Below, piece by piece: positions 24,195 through 39,100 of a DNA stretch of 60,000 nucleotides. The stretch is taken from NCBI GenBank assembly GCA_002633005.1, contig NMRA01000120.1:642371-702370 (forward strand). Direction: 5' to 3'. Under the pieces are notes generated by a model. It was not told the origin of the DNA, ran no database searches, and worked only from the letters and a program-made list of their open reading frames with translations. Each line of letters starts with the position of its first letter. Position 1 is the first letter of the stretch. This DNA comes from Phoronis australis. Lineage: Eukaryota > Phoronida > Phoronidae. The position numbers and the translations under genes are program-made.

Positions 24195-27100
24195 GTAAGT
24201 CTCGGGCGTTGAGTTATAGGTTAAACGCCTGACAGGCATGTTGCCTATATAATGTATGACCTACTTTAAGCAAATGTTTACAATGTGGTCAGTGGTGATA
24301 TCTCATTATTCATGCATTGCGAGCATTCTAATGTTACTATCCAGGACTGTAAAAAAAAACAATTAACAACAGTGTCGACAGGCCGCCATACAATGCAACG
24401 CAATACCGACACACGTCGCTGACCTGATGGCAGTACATCTCAAACGACAATTATGTTTGTGTAAACCAAAAACTAGTAATTTATCGAGTGGACTGGAACT
24501 AGTCGCGTCGTCGAGGGCGAATTTGGACACAAATCCAAGTAGTCATAATCTGCAACCTGCACAAAACATTTCAACATACGCCAATTACTAAACGTGCACG
24601 TTGCCTATAAAATCGGGCCTTCATGCAGTGACTTTCATGAGACCTCAGTTGTAAGTATTCGAATGGCAAAAACAAACGAGACGAAAATTATCATCAAGAA
24701 TTGAAGACAAAATGTTGTTCCTTACGGTGCAGTACCAGGATTTTGTCATTTAAGACGACGACCAACCATAAAGTAGACAATTTAAAACGTAGTGCCGGCA
24801 ATGTTTAAGACATCGTTGGCCAGTAATGGTTGATTGCGCGTTCGGACATGTAGATTTATTACAACTCAATCAATTTTGCTTTATAAGGGCAGCAGAAACG
24901 GGGAAAAATACTTGCTGTGTTTTACCTAGCGGCTTATGGTGGCCATTGTTTTCTCAACACTTGTGTTTGATCTTGCACATTTTATTTTTGAAATAAAATT
25001 ATATAATTAACCATACAACGTCCAATGTTGATAAATAATGTTTTGCACCTTTCGTTGCGAACTGCATCTACAATGAGTAGAGTAACACGTGCATTAAATA
25101 ATTAGTTTAAACAAAGAACATCAGTCACAATATCGATTGCATTTTTAAAAGCGCCATCCGACGTCCGTAAGTATGTATAGAACATCTGTCTAACCACATC
25201 TCTTTGTGTTCTAGGGGGTACAGAGACAATTACTACGAGAAAAGGCCAAAGGTACAGTATGTTTACATTGTACGTGTTGTCTTCTCAAAGTCGAGAAAAA
25301 GGCTTTGAGCGCAACATTGTATTTCCTAACCGGCAATTCTGAATACTTCTTACCGACTGGGAATAAAACAGCCAGCTACCGTAACTGCTGCCTGCTCGTG
25401 ACAATATCCTTTTTTGCCCATTTTATACACTGGAGACTATCGAAACTAAACTATCGTTGTAAATTGACCCTTTTCATTGTTTAATTGGCAAAACTAACTC
25501 TCCTACAAGGAAATAAAATAGGAATCAATAACGCGCATTGCAACAACTGGTGTCTGTTCAGTGATAGTATCGCATTCGGAGCATCAGAGCCAACTAAAAA
25601 ATCGTTACAACGATTCAACTATCTTGTTTTAACGGCTTACTATTTCGTTATAACAATTTAAAAGTCGACGTTCTAACGAGATAGTCAAGTCATAACGATA
25701 TATAGTATCTCATTACAACAAGATAGCATGTCGCAGGCAAGTCGTTATAACGAGACAAAGCTCCTTCTTTACACTCATTGAACGTCTCAACCTTCTTTTT
25801 CGAGGAAATAAATTGAGGTCAAGTACGTCAAGTCGATAAATGACGGCCCTTAGAACAAACGTCACGAAGAGCATTGTGGCCTGGCACACTTCAATAATGA
25901 TTTGCTTGCAGCGATAGTCTTGTGATATTTTATTTTCTATGCAGATCTACATGTATCGCACACTTGGTGACATGAACACACATTTCCTTAATCTAAACAC
26001 TGAAAAGGCTTGAATAAACCAGTGAAGTATATCATTTCCTGGTGGAGCTCATTGAATTACCCTAGGGGCACATTACACGACGACCCATCGAATGTAATTC
26101 AGGGAATATCACGCTGGACACGAATTAACCCGTTTTCTATTGTGTGCGCGGTAAGCATTGTTATTTCAGTAGCACTTCGTAGTTTGACACTGCGATATTG
26201 GCATTTCCTTCTTCCTGGTATATTGAAATACGTGTTATTGCATCCTTCTTTGACGGGCCAATCTCTTTGGGGTTTCCCCGAGCCTACCTGTTGGAGAAAC
26301 AGTGAATACAGTAATGTCAGTGGCAGGGATGAATCTACTCCGAAAGTTCAGTTGAAGTGTAATCACTTGGGGAAGCCAGTTGGGACCAGTGTCCAAACAG
26401 TCTATTCAGGGCCCTCGATCCCTCGTTTTGGGGCCCAATGTCGGCCCCATTCCCGTTTGAAAAATATTTAAACAATTATGGAAAGAAATTCTCCTCATGA
26501 GGCTTAAAAAATCTCCTCAAGCAATTGAAAAATAACCTCAAGGTTAGTTCAAATCACTTGTAACTAACTCACACAGATGACAATTTGGCAATTTGAAAGA
26601 GAACGAAATGTTAGTTTTGGCTAATTGAGGGAGAGGCTGTGAGGGCTTGCAACAGGGGTGGGGGTGCTATTTCCCCCTTTCGGAAGGCACAGGAACCTTT
26701 CACCTGGGGTCCTGGTCATGAACATATGTCCCTCGAGCGTTGTATAGAGGCACTGAACAAAATAGGCAAAAGGTGAGTCTAGCTTCCAGGACTCAAAACG
26801 ACATGAGGTGTGATGAATCACCTGCTTTACTGCTCATTTGGTCACCTGCTACAGCACTCGTAAAATCGTCCATCACCAGGCGACAATCATTCCAGTTGTG
26901 ACTGACGTCTCGTTGACTTTTAGAGAAAGAAACTGTTGAAGCTGACATAACCGGCGACAATGAAGCATGAACGATTGTGCATGAATATATCTTAGACAAC
27001 CCTACAACAGACGATCGGAGCCCTCTCGTCCAAAATTCACCCACTTCCTTAGATGAAGTTGTTTTTATTTGCTTTTCGTTGTCTCGACTTCCCAGCATTT

Positions 27101-30100
27101 GAATCACATGGCTATCAAGTACAGCCATATTACAAAGCTCACGTGCCCATGATGGCCACAGACACATTACTCTGGCGACAGCTCTCTACCCACCCCAAAA
27201 AACGAAAAACCCAATGATCATGATAGTGGACCGAATATTGCAGAGCTGTACATCGAGATGTCCTGCATTGCGAACACATGGCCGGGTGCGACACGACTGG
27301 GCTTGATTAATCCCATTTTTCTACGCAACCATTTGCATAGAAAGACTTATCCCGTTAAGTGTTGATAGCCAACCACCTTGGTAGGCAGAGAATGCTTAGG
27401 CTGAGAGAAAATGAAACGATTGGGACCAATCCATTTTACCACCTTTCCTTATTTTGGGAAGCGAAAAAGGCACCCTGGCGTTGATTTTCATAATTTCCTA
27501 ATCTGGCCTTCAGATGTTGAATAGGAGCGTCGTAGTTCCCATCATTCGTAGCAAATCCTTCCAAGGTCAGAGCTGCCTCACCCTTTAGAAACGACTTGAA
27601 ATTCAATTTTGTCAATTTCATTGTCAATTTTGTCGACTGAATAATAAAGCAAACGCAAACAGATCTGCCACTGAATAGGATCTCCGGTGTGCACCTCAAT
27701 GTCGCTGTGCATCACAAGAATGTGAGCTAGAAAATAACTGAGTTTAAGTTTCAGACTATTGCAAGGGCATGCTCTGCATCTATTGTTGTGACATACGTTG
27801 CTTATGTCATCTTTTGTATTTTTATTTCAGTTTAATCACTTGCTTGAAATCTTGTTAAACCCTACTCCGAACTGTACTCCATCATAAACACCATATCAAG
27901 TACCTTAATTGACTAATGCTGACACACAGTGGCGATAACCGGGTTCAGATTTTAAAATAAAAATATCACTTTTCTTTTGAGTAGAGCAATTGTTACACGT
28001 CCTCTCTACCAGCTAGATCGCGGAACCGAGTTCTTATTCTCTGAGTGCTCGCTGCACAAGTAACATAGACGTGTTGCTAAGGAAACGGGCGAGGCAAGCT
28101 CTGCAGCAACTTGGACACTGTCATCATAGACTATTCTTAATATAGAACTCATAATTTCTCTGAAACGACACTTGAACAGCTTGAATGATTGTTTTCATTA
28201 CACTTGACTGTAGAAAACGAAGCGATTGCAACAAATTAAGCGATCAAAACGAATTCAAACAGTCCGCGTTATCATCAGTTTGAGAACGACACGTTCATGT
28301 TGGGAGGTAACCGGGTATTTCCGATCAAGCGCCCAGGGGCGTTTTTGCGGAAAGCATCGAAGCAAAGGGGCCCGTGGACGCTTTTCCGAGAACAAAAGGG
28401 AATGGTCTCATTTTCGCCCAGGGCGCTTTATCGCAAATCTCCGGTATTAACAAAGACACCTCAACAAAGAGCTGGTGACAGCTATGCCGAGGGGAATGAC
28501 TAGCAATCTAACACTGATTTCTATAACCTACTTAAAGTTACACGAAAGTGAAAGCAGTTTCGATAATTTGTTGCGTACTAACATAGCCTTGTGAAGGCAG
28601 GACGTGACTGAGTCAACCGGCTCAAAGTTAAGAAGTACGATCTCTCCACAAATTTATCTACAAACGCATCGAAAAGTCGCGACATTTTTCGCTCACCAGC
28701 TTCGAGTATTTTACCAAGGCATTCATTATTAATTATACGAAATTCATTTGCTAATGTCAATGTAAAGACATATCGCTGGACTTCCAGTTCTATTCAACAC
28801 GCCGCGACTATTCAAACCGGTCGCACACGCCAAAAACTCGGTGAAATGTTACCAATGAACGCGACAGGAACGGCTGGCCTTGACGGACGAGAGCGATGTA
28901 ATGCTGTCCAGTCCTCGCTTTTACATTGGCCTGTCAGCAATGCATGAATTTAAAGAACGATCTTTTAGTATATAACTCTTAAAGACAAAGTAAGTGATGG
29001 AGTGCAATTATGTAAATAGGCATGAATACCATGGTTCCGCACTACTTTTGTATCTCATTTTTCAGGTGAATATGGAACAGTGAAGCATATTATCATCCAC
29101 CAAAAGGACGGAAAAAAATTCACGTCGTGGGATAACAAGCCCGTCGCACATCTTCTTGGTTGTGTGCGCGAACAGAAGCATATAGGTTGGATTTTTAACA
29201 GTTTCTCTGCACTGTCTTTCAACTCATGAATGTGTCAAGCTCTGCTTGTACTATACAAGTTATTTTGATCCGAATTCATGCAGCTTTCCCAAAGTGCTTG
29301 AGTTTTTGTTGTCATGTCTCATTATGGTTGCTTTAGGTAGGGTTCAGCAAAAGAGTTTAGACAATCAGGGTGTTTCAGGGGCGCCCTACAGTTATTATAG
29401 GGTTTTGGCTGCCAACGCACACCGAAGTAGAGATGAGACCTTACTTCACGTCCTTATCAATAGTCTGAAAAAAAGATTTTGTAGCATATCCACGCTTTGG
29501 TAAACACTCCGAAACCAGGAAATTTACAAAATGAAAGTGTTATGAGGAACGACATTTGGTGAAAACGGCAGAAAATGAAGACGACGACGACAAAGACAAT
29601 GGCCCGAAAACTATGATTCCCATAAAACCAACTCCAAATCAGATGATAAAATAAAAACTCTGAGAATCAAAACTAGACAAAAGCGACTGAAAAGGTGACG
29701 GTAGCGAGATATCACATGACCATGGCGCTAACGACTATGTAGCGTCTAATGACCCATATTCGATGACACTGAAATGAAAAATGGCGATGACGTCACCAAT
29801 ATCGAGAATAACACGGACTAAGACAACAGCGCCAACTTCAACTCTGATGACAATACTGACGCACCTACTATGGTCACAAAGATTTAAACGACGTTGCAGA
29901 CAAGTAAACCATACCCAAAACCGACGATAACAACCACTGTTGACAATCCCAAGTGATAAAATTGATTAAGAACCAAAGGCTTGTACAACGGAAGTCTGTC
30001 GACTCGAATGCAAGGAATGATCTGCCAATAAACGAAAATTCGTAAAAAATCTCGAATAATTCGAGAATGGTAAGAGAGAAACTGATAACATTATTATTAA

Positions 30101-33100
30101 ATACCGAACGACATTTATCCACGTGTATATCATCAGGTTTTAAATAGATTCGAACGAGACCTGCACCATAGAAAGGTCAAGAATCTGTGTCATTCTTGGA
30201 GACTTAGACGACTACTGCAAGCCTGAGAAACGTACCATTGATCAGTTCAGTCGATTTGTAGCTCTTGTAAGTTTCAAGAAAATCCATCGAAAGACGCCGG
30301 TGCAGTGACACGCACTGAGCAACAGAAGAGTCGTTAGAAATTAACTAAACCTAAATCGTGGAGAGAAACGAATGACATACTCAAGAGATAATTGTTAGTC
30401 AGATTTATCCACACACAACTACCAACGCAACAGACCTCGAGCTTTTTACATGTTTCATCCAATATGTGTAAATTTTATGCCGTGTGTTCGAACGAAAATA
30501 ACAGTTCTCTGAGGAGTTACACTTGGCGAAATGTACCGGGGATGACGATATAGACACGGCACAAAAGATGAACATATGCTGCTCTAGACAAAAAAGACCA
30601 CAACACTGTCGACAATTCTGACACTCATAACGACATGAACGATTTACCCAACAACGCTAACAACAATTTGTTGTACCACTTGACCTCTAAGGAAAACAGA
30701 GCTAAGGCTACACAGTGCAAACATGAATTGCCATCAAAGTGCATCATCTGGCGTCCGATTTCGACCAAGGACAGCATGCCTCGAAGTTGTTCGTTGTTGC
30801 GTGTGTAATTTCGTGTCATGAAGAAATGAGTTGTCTATCGTATGCACAAACTATTAAGCAAACAAGAAAAATTCAGGATACAGCATCATTCTTGGCAAAT
30901 TTCGTTTCGTCAAGATTGTTTTGTCTGAATTAACATGAAAGTCTTGACAATCTCAAAATTCCAACCGTAAATAAAAAGGCCACGGCCTTTTGTTATTTGA
31001 CAGGTGGTCGATATGATCCCCAAGAGCTACGTAGGTGGCTGGTACCCGGCGAGCACCGCAACACTATCTTGAAGAATGGCTTGACATACAGGGATGGTCG
31101 AATCATTATTTCGACAGAAGGTCTGTACTATGTCTATAGCCAGATCCTATTCATCGAAACTTACGCCGTGACCGTCACAATGGGCGAACAGCCAGAGCAG
31201 GATACATACAAGCACAGATGTCACTACATCTTCAGGTAGGGATGGAGCTCGTCGACGTTTGTCTTGGGGGGGGGGGGCGTTTTACTGAGAACACGAAGTA
31301 AATGTGCCTCTGATAGGGTTGCCTTTACTTACCTGAGAATTTTCTATTGTATTAAGGAGTTCTTAAATAGGTTGTTACTCTTAATTACCGTAAGCTATTG
31401 ATTTCGGACCACACGTTTTTCATTCTTGCGTGCAAATATCCAACAGTGTTAAAACACTGTTGGATATTTGCACGCATACAATGATACTGCAAAGCATCTG
31501 GTTGGATAAATAAACACCTTTTCTTTGTCAACTATTGTAGATATAGCTCAATTGATATCTAGGTATGTATGATATGTAAGTACTGTGGGCCGATGACCTC
31601 GAGTATAAACAAACGCTCAAAATGTTCAATATCTAACGCATTGCTCAATCCGAAGAATGTGTGAACATAAAAACTAGGTACGAATTGCTGTTATTCAATT
31701 GAAAGGGTTAATAATTCTTTTCACACTACTCGCGTATTTGACTGGCTTCGATAATTGCTCTACATGTTCTCAGGTGAAATATTTTGAACAATGGCTATAG
31801 ATTGATGTAATATCGAATGTGGCTTCCATTGGAATACTGGGAAGGAGGACTTTCCTAAAACTAAGATCCTAAAATGAGTGTTGAAACTATAAGAGATGAA
31901 GTGCAGTACAAAAGTACTACAGAACGAAAACACTGCTGAACGAGTTCGAGTTTAAGCTGTGGGCTGATGCCCTTAGTTTAGCCTGAGTAATTCAGTTATC
32001 TATAATTTTCATTGTGTCCAGGTAGCCTTCGGGATCAGTAAGATTGCCAGAAAATCACTCTCAGGCATAAAAGTTATTCGATTTGTAACCTCGTTTATGA
32101 AGTTCATTTTGTCCGAATTCGTCTCTGTTCTCCACACATCTTAAAATTTACGTTACTCCAACATTTTCTACCGTCAAGTCCTAACAATCTACAACTTTTT
32201 CTAATAGATTCTATTCGTAACGGTGTGCCATTGAAATAGTAACGTGCATGTCTTGTTTTCAATGGTAATGAACTTCAATTCAATGTTTCCATTCTTTGAA
32301 AAGCACAGCTGCAACTGCTGGAGTGCTCTCTTTAAAGGAGAATGCCACCCAAAAACAACTTATTTTATATCAATTTAGATCGAGTAGTTCCACTCGATAA
32401 CAGCAAGTTCGGTTATTTTACCTGACACCTAACAGCAGACGGAGGTGTTGAAATTAACCAATGACGTAATCGGTTCGAACGCAGTCTGTTCAGCCGTTCA
32501 CAACACACTTACTGCTGGTGTCAGCTTATCGCTTGAATTCACCGTTTTACACCAATAAATCATCAAAAGTCGATGTAAACCCTCACAAATACATAGAGCT
32601 CTTGAACAAACATGTTTTATTTCACCGGTACGGATTTATAGGTATTTGAACGTACTGTTGAGCCTATACAGAGTTCGGTAGGGCAATAGGCCTTTTGCGA
32701 GTTTATAACAATAACGCGAGATTATGTGAGACTTAACTGTGACGTCACGGGAAGTGGGGCAAAAGCTTGTCGTTTGGTCATTTGCCCAATACGGTAGCAG
32801 AGTGTATTCTGTTATTGTCTTCGAGTTTTTAGCCGTTTAGTTCGAAAAATGTCCAAAAGCATTGCTGTTATGGCAAATGAACTTCAGATTCGCACTACAA
32901 TACGTTCTATCGCGTTCTGTACTAATTTCGTCCCGTGTATTTTAAACGGGCGGTAGGCGAAATCCGCTCACTGGTAAAGTTTTCACCTCGTCGAAAATAC
33001 ATTCTACACCTAAAATTAGCACCTAAAAGGCTCTTACTTTCTTCAGTGACTCTTTCTGCTTCTAAGTATATCTTCGATGAAGCATATATACGGGAATTCA

Positions 33101-36100
33101 GGTGACTTAGGCGAAGAATTCCAACTCCACTTTGTGGTTACTGTTAACTTTGTCCGCGCGCGCGATTACCACAATCAAGTATTTCAACTGAGTCAGGTGA
33201 GTATGAGGCAAAGGCTAGCGCGAGACTGAGCGAAGCGCGAGATCTGGCGCGTGACCTGGCGCGTGACACTTGCAAAATAGCATGAGAAAATATCAAGTGA
33301 AATTTGTAAGATTTGTGTCCCTTGGACTTTTTGTTCGTCAACAGGCGTGATTTCACGTAACTTCCTCAAAATGGCGGCTCTTTAGTGAGAGAAACTCGAG
33401 AGAACCGCGAGGTTTTCATGAATATGCTCAAGTTATTTGTAGACTAAATTGTGTCCAGAGTCAGGGTATGTGTTAATTATAACTTCATGTGCACATATGC
33501 ATGTTTCATTTGATTTTATTTGCTGTATTTTGAAGTGAATATCTTTTTATGGGGATACACTATCGCCCCTGTATGCCTGCGCCATTCAGGCCTAGAGCGG
33601 GTTAAGTTCCAATTTCAGTCCGTTCACAGCTTCGCACAACATAACAAGGTCACATTTTCTTCGTCTATTCACAGTTATTCCACGACCCATCTACCATATC
33701 TTAAGTTGTTTTAACGTTTTAAGCGTAAAATTCACCATAAGAACTCCAGTAAGTTTTAGCGTGTGTAGCAAAGACTCGGGGCAAAACAAGAGCAATATGG
33801 CGGGTTTTGCCCCCTTTCCGGTGACGTCACAGTGACTAGCAAGAAACTCGCAAGTGAGCTATTTACCATCGTCGATAGCGGGAGTTTGTGTCTGTTTGGC
33901 GATAAATTCGAACCATTCTTCAGTAAAATACAGACAGGGAAACATAGCTGTGTGTTGTACTTTTAGACTTGCGATTTTTACAGTTCTAAACACAAAACGC
34001 TTGTTACTCCTCTCCAGTGGCTCCGAACCCGGTCAGGTCCGGCGTCGCGGCCGCCGGTACTGGACATCACGAATATAAATCTCCAGTCACGAAAAGACTG
34101 TAATAGTGAGCCAAAGAAATAATGTACACGTAATTATTTAGGTGAATTAGTCACGAAACTGAAAATCTTACTTGTCGAGGACCGCGAAGTCAGGTTCCCC
34201 TTCCACAGAACCGTCAGGGCAAAGGTTGTACAGTAACAATGATTTGAATAATGTATTTGTATATCTAAAGAAAGATTCCCCTAGCATGTGACCATAGCGT
34301 ATAAAACCTAGTTATTGTTTTACAACAGATTTCTGTCAGCAAACACTGAATTAGCATGCGCTCACGCGGCTTCGATGTCCGGTCAATTACCTTTATTGCA
34401 TGTGAAGCCGGTAACGCAGTGGTTTATTCATCGCTGGCTTCTCAAGATGATTTGCACTTACGAATACTCCAATGGCACAAATTGTATCCAATGAGACAGG
34501 CTTCGTTTCATTTTTATATAAGCATTGGGATCAACTTGTTATCCAGCGAGTCCAGACAGCTGTTTTCCACATATTATGTGGTGTTAACACAACTCCATTC
34601 AATTACTTTTTACATGTATGTTTCGCATATAAGTGGAATCATTAATCGTTGAAAATTTGTAGCTTTTCAAAAAACAATTTGGTGCTTTGATGGGCTGGGC
34701 TGTTTATTGCATTTTATGATCCTGCTGGGAACGCTCAATTAATTGTGTTCGTGCATGGAAACACATTTTCAATGAATACCGCTGAAATTAATCCAAGCAT
34801 CCCTCAAATTTACTTTTTACTTGGTTTCGTTATGGAAAGGACATCGAATATGGAAGTGACACCATCCATATCGCATTGTCCCGATTTTCAGGTGCTGGTA
34901 CCCAACCGTAGTCGGTATAAGGTGGTTTCCGGTGAAACGTCATGCTGACTTCGGTGATCCCCAACTTATTTACATGGAAAATTTTGTTTTTAATCGTGTA
35001 CGTTCACAAGCCTATCACCTGTCTCATCTCCAAAAGTAACACCTGTTCACGTTCCGTTTGCCGACAAAATGACAGTCCAATAATACTAGTCCCCTTGGTG
35101 AGATTTAACTATCCTGATGTCATTTACTAAGGCCAAACAGTTTGTTAGAAACCTGGCGTGTGTTTTACATAAGAGAGAATTAGCGTCGCGAGATATACCC
35201 AAGTGAAGCATACGATTACAATAGCTTCCTACGCGACTTTTACGCGTTTACGGAACTCTCAACCCAGGTCGCAATGAGTGAATGGACTCAAAGAAACATA
35301 TTTTTTTTCTGTATAAATAAGTCGAATCGACCAAATAATGCAGAATAGCAAACAATCTATTTACGATGCTTCAGGGTTTTGAGAACACAAAAACGTCTTG
35401 CGTGTGACTCAGTTTCTTTGTGGGTGTGCAAGACCAAGCGAGTTGAAACACGATTTCTTTTATTCTCTGACATTTAAAATATCACGACAGCAATTTTTTA
35501 GACAAGTTTTGTTGAACACCTTTGTTTTTAATGGCCTTACTAGATGGCGCTCTAATTGGCGGCAGGCTGATATCGCCTGAAGCGCCAGTGCATGAACAAT
35601 CGGCGGGGCATTCCAGGAGAACAGGGGCTTCATATCGGGGCTCGAGAGAAATGAGAGCAGGAAAGTGATTTCCGATTGACGCCGACTCAGATTTGGTGGA
35701 GAGAGATTCAATTAAAAGCTGAGAAATAAATTTCACTGTCAGCTCACCCACTGTTTGATTAATTTCAATTCAATAATTCATTTTAGCATTTTGACACTAG
35801 CTGGGATCAAAATTCTCTCGTTTTATCAGTCACAACTACTGACTTTGTCGCGGATATTTCTTTACAGTGGTAAATGTATGGGTGCACGATGTACTTGTTC
35901 ATCCATAGATATTTCAAAAGGTTCGCCTTTTTTCGTAAGACATAGGTACATCCCACTGCACATCAGTGGAGATTTGCCGGCTTTATAATGTCTGGGAAGG
36001 TTTTAAAACGCTTTTTACTTCAGTAGGTTGAAACCTCTCGTGCGCATTACATGGGATCATGATTCTCGTTCTGCTTTACGATAAAGGTCAAAAGGCAAGG

Positions 36101-39100
36101 CAAAGTGCGCACCATTTGCAAATGGTTGAATTGGCTATACGATGCCGTTTAACATAACACTGAAGATAGACTGCGGTAGTCTTCATTGTACCCCATAATG
36201 TGATCTAATTTCGGTATTAAAGTTTGACTGAACCAAGGTCGTGACATCCTTATGAAGGCCATGGCATGACAAATAAGTCTTAGCTAGGCCCGTTCTGTCC
36301 CTACCGACACGGCCGAAAACGCTGTCTGCATGCGCGCACCCAGGGGGGAGGGCTCGGGGGGCTCGAACGAGCCCCCCATTTGGCGAAGTGGGCAAAAAGG
36401 TCTGACCACGAGTGACAAATAGTCTGAGAAAATGGGACAAGTCCACTAAATAAGCGGAAACGCGCAATTCACAGTGGTACTCCCCCGTTTTTTTTTCTTT
36501 TTTAGTCTGCCCGCTCTTTTGTTAGCAAAAGCTTCACAGTGTCGGCAATTCGAGCTCCCCCATATTGAAGGCTGGGTGCGCGCATGGTCTGCATGCCGCG
36601 TTTCCGCTTTCACGGCCTACGTGGAAATATTCCTTCGAAAATTGCGCTTACGACATAATGAATCCGCCCGTGTAAACCCCACCACTTTTGGCACTTAGTT
36701 GTCTCCTGCAGCCGAAGGAAGGTGACTTCTTTTGACATAATGAAGGACACATGAATACGCGAGACATCTAACCACGGTTCTTATTTCTCATAGTTGATTA
36801 GTCGCATTCCACATAAAGGCAAGGCGATAAGTTGAGGCGAATTTTAATTAAAATTGAAGAAGCGCTGAGCATATTGCACATTCCGTGTTTTGTTCCTGGT
36901 GTCACCAAAAGGATTTGACGGCTAAGCCTTTCCTAACTAATCTCGCTCACCTTTTAGAAATCTATGGGCTGCCCGTTGCGAATCTGTCGCTTACTACCTC
37001 AAACTCACCAAACTTGTCGTGATGGGCTCACTAATGTACTGTAGCAGAACTAACGCGACTGCTCAGTGCTGGGCAGTGTTGCCTTGGATGGCTCTGGCAG
37101 AGGGTGATTGACTGTACGTGGAAACGTTGCCATCGCAGTAGGACTTACCCACAAACAACCAAGTCGAGAAAACCCAACCTCAGCGATACTTGGCGTGCGT
37201 TCCGTGCAACACACTTGACAGGCTGCGCCTAGCAGCACAACTGCGAAGTGCTACTGAAGCATAAATTCAACAAGTGACGTTGAACTGTAAGCCACGAATA
37301 AATGTGCAAGTAAATAATAATAATATATGTTATTTCTTGCCAGGTTTACGTGAGTCACTGAAAAAAAGGGGGGGGGGGTGGATACAGATACCTTCCAGCC
37401 TAAACCATCACTCACAATTCAAGATAACACTTAACCATGTTCACTTGAAAATTCAAAGCTGTTGCAATTTTCTTGTTTGAATTCAGGCTACCGATTGACA
37501 CTCAGTTGAGGTACATTGACCACACCCACTTGAATTAAACTCTTTCTACAATACACGTTGAAACACGTGACTGATCAGAACCATCATGGAATGAAACTGC
37601 GACAGGAGACTTACCACAACTACCACCATCAGTCTGAAACTCAGTTATTGAATACCCTCATCTGATGAACCTCGTGGCTGTAGAACCGGGTGACATCTTA
37701 ACTGAAGAGTTAAATGCATAATTATTCACATCACTATCGCACAACAAATGATACCGTGCTCCGTTGTCATTTTTGCAAACACGTTTCAATTGCAAGCAAC
37801 GCGCAGAACACCCAACAACAACAACAACAACTGAAGATCACGTTCCTTACCCTGTGCATTTCTTGCCCATTCCAACCAAACTTCATGTGGCAAACGGTTA
37901 ACAATAACAGGAGTCAAAATCAGGCCAAACCCGTCTCCATCGACACCAAGAGATTCCATACTCTTTACAGATGAGTTCAGTTGGACGAAGATTTTTCCAC
38001 AATGCAGTTACGTTGTTGTAGCTTACAAGCAATATAGAGATAAGAAATCTTGCATATGGTATAAGTAAGCTACCTTTTCAGGTTTTATGATTTGCGTGCC
38101 ATTCTAAGGTGTGGCTATACTTTGTGAAGACGGGGACAGATCTTTAATGTATGCTCATACCACTTCTTCCAGTAAAACTTTGCAAATTGGTGATATTCTG
38201 ATGCTTTGTTTCATGACAAAACATTTATATTTTTGAGCTCCATACGGAAAGTCACAATTGGTCAGCTCGCCTGCAAGGGTGTTACGGTGTGGACTAGCCT
38301 ATTAATCTTTTAAACAAAGTTGCTCCGTTTCCACCAGTCCCGTCACTTTCATGGTTCGTTTGACCACCCATGATGGCGTGTGATTTGTAAAACGAAACCT
38401 GGGCTCGTAACGAAGATCGATCTAAATCCGCCTACACGCATAAAATATGAATTGAATTCATTCACGAGCGGACGGCATTGCTATCGGGCCTTAGTGAGCA
38501 GGCAAAAGCTATGGGTTCACGAACACTGGTTTGTGTCCTGATTCTCGATGCGATTGGTCGGCTTGTTAATGTTGGTATAAAACAACCATCCACACTACAA
38601 GTTTTTGCCAGATTCATTTCCGGGTTGTGAGATTAATTGCTTTTCCGCTAGAGAGAACATGAGAACAATGTACTTTGAGTGTTGAAAGACTCTCGTAGCG
38701 TTTCGACCGTAGCGAAATACCCCTTTTATCGTCAAGGTCTCCACTTTCCGAAGGGTCTTCCCTAGAAGTCTCGATAATTGGAACAATTTACAGAAATCCT
38801 TTGTCTCACTACAAGTGCCCTATCTTCAATTTCTCAATTGGAAAGATTTGGTCGGAGTGCCCGACCGCGTGACCAAAAATGGTTACGAACGACCGCAGCG
38901 GCAAAAGTTGGTGAAAACTGACAGCCTTAATTGCGACCGGCAAAATAATACATATACATGGAAACAAAATAAAGAGAACGTTATTTGTAATCGTCAAAAT
39001 ATTTTCAAAGACCAAAACTTCCCTTTACTATGTTCAGTCTTAGTAATAATATCTCATGAACTTGACATGGCAACGTTGCATTATCTTCTAGTTACACAGG

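Larger units (their letters stand above)
25252..29065 (+). other. TNF ligand intron 2 with nested repeats
   Basis: A GT-AG intron of 3814 bases. It holds degenerate palindromic CGTTATAACGAGA-type units at about 25600-25760, a BEL/Pao relic on the minus strand at 27439-27640 and a hairpin element at 28312-28447. Two longer chance frames (26010-26471 plus, 26793-27167 minus) show no recognisable domain; the second lies downstream of the BEL relic on the same strand and could be part of it. Confidence 0.75.

Noticed and set aside
26010-26471. A 153-codon plus-strand open frame in intron 2.
   Set aside because: No recognisable domain, no conserved-looking composition, and it lies inside the intron of a well-supported gene.
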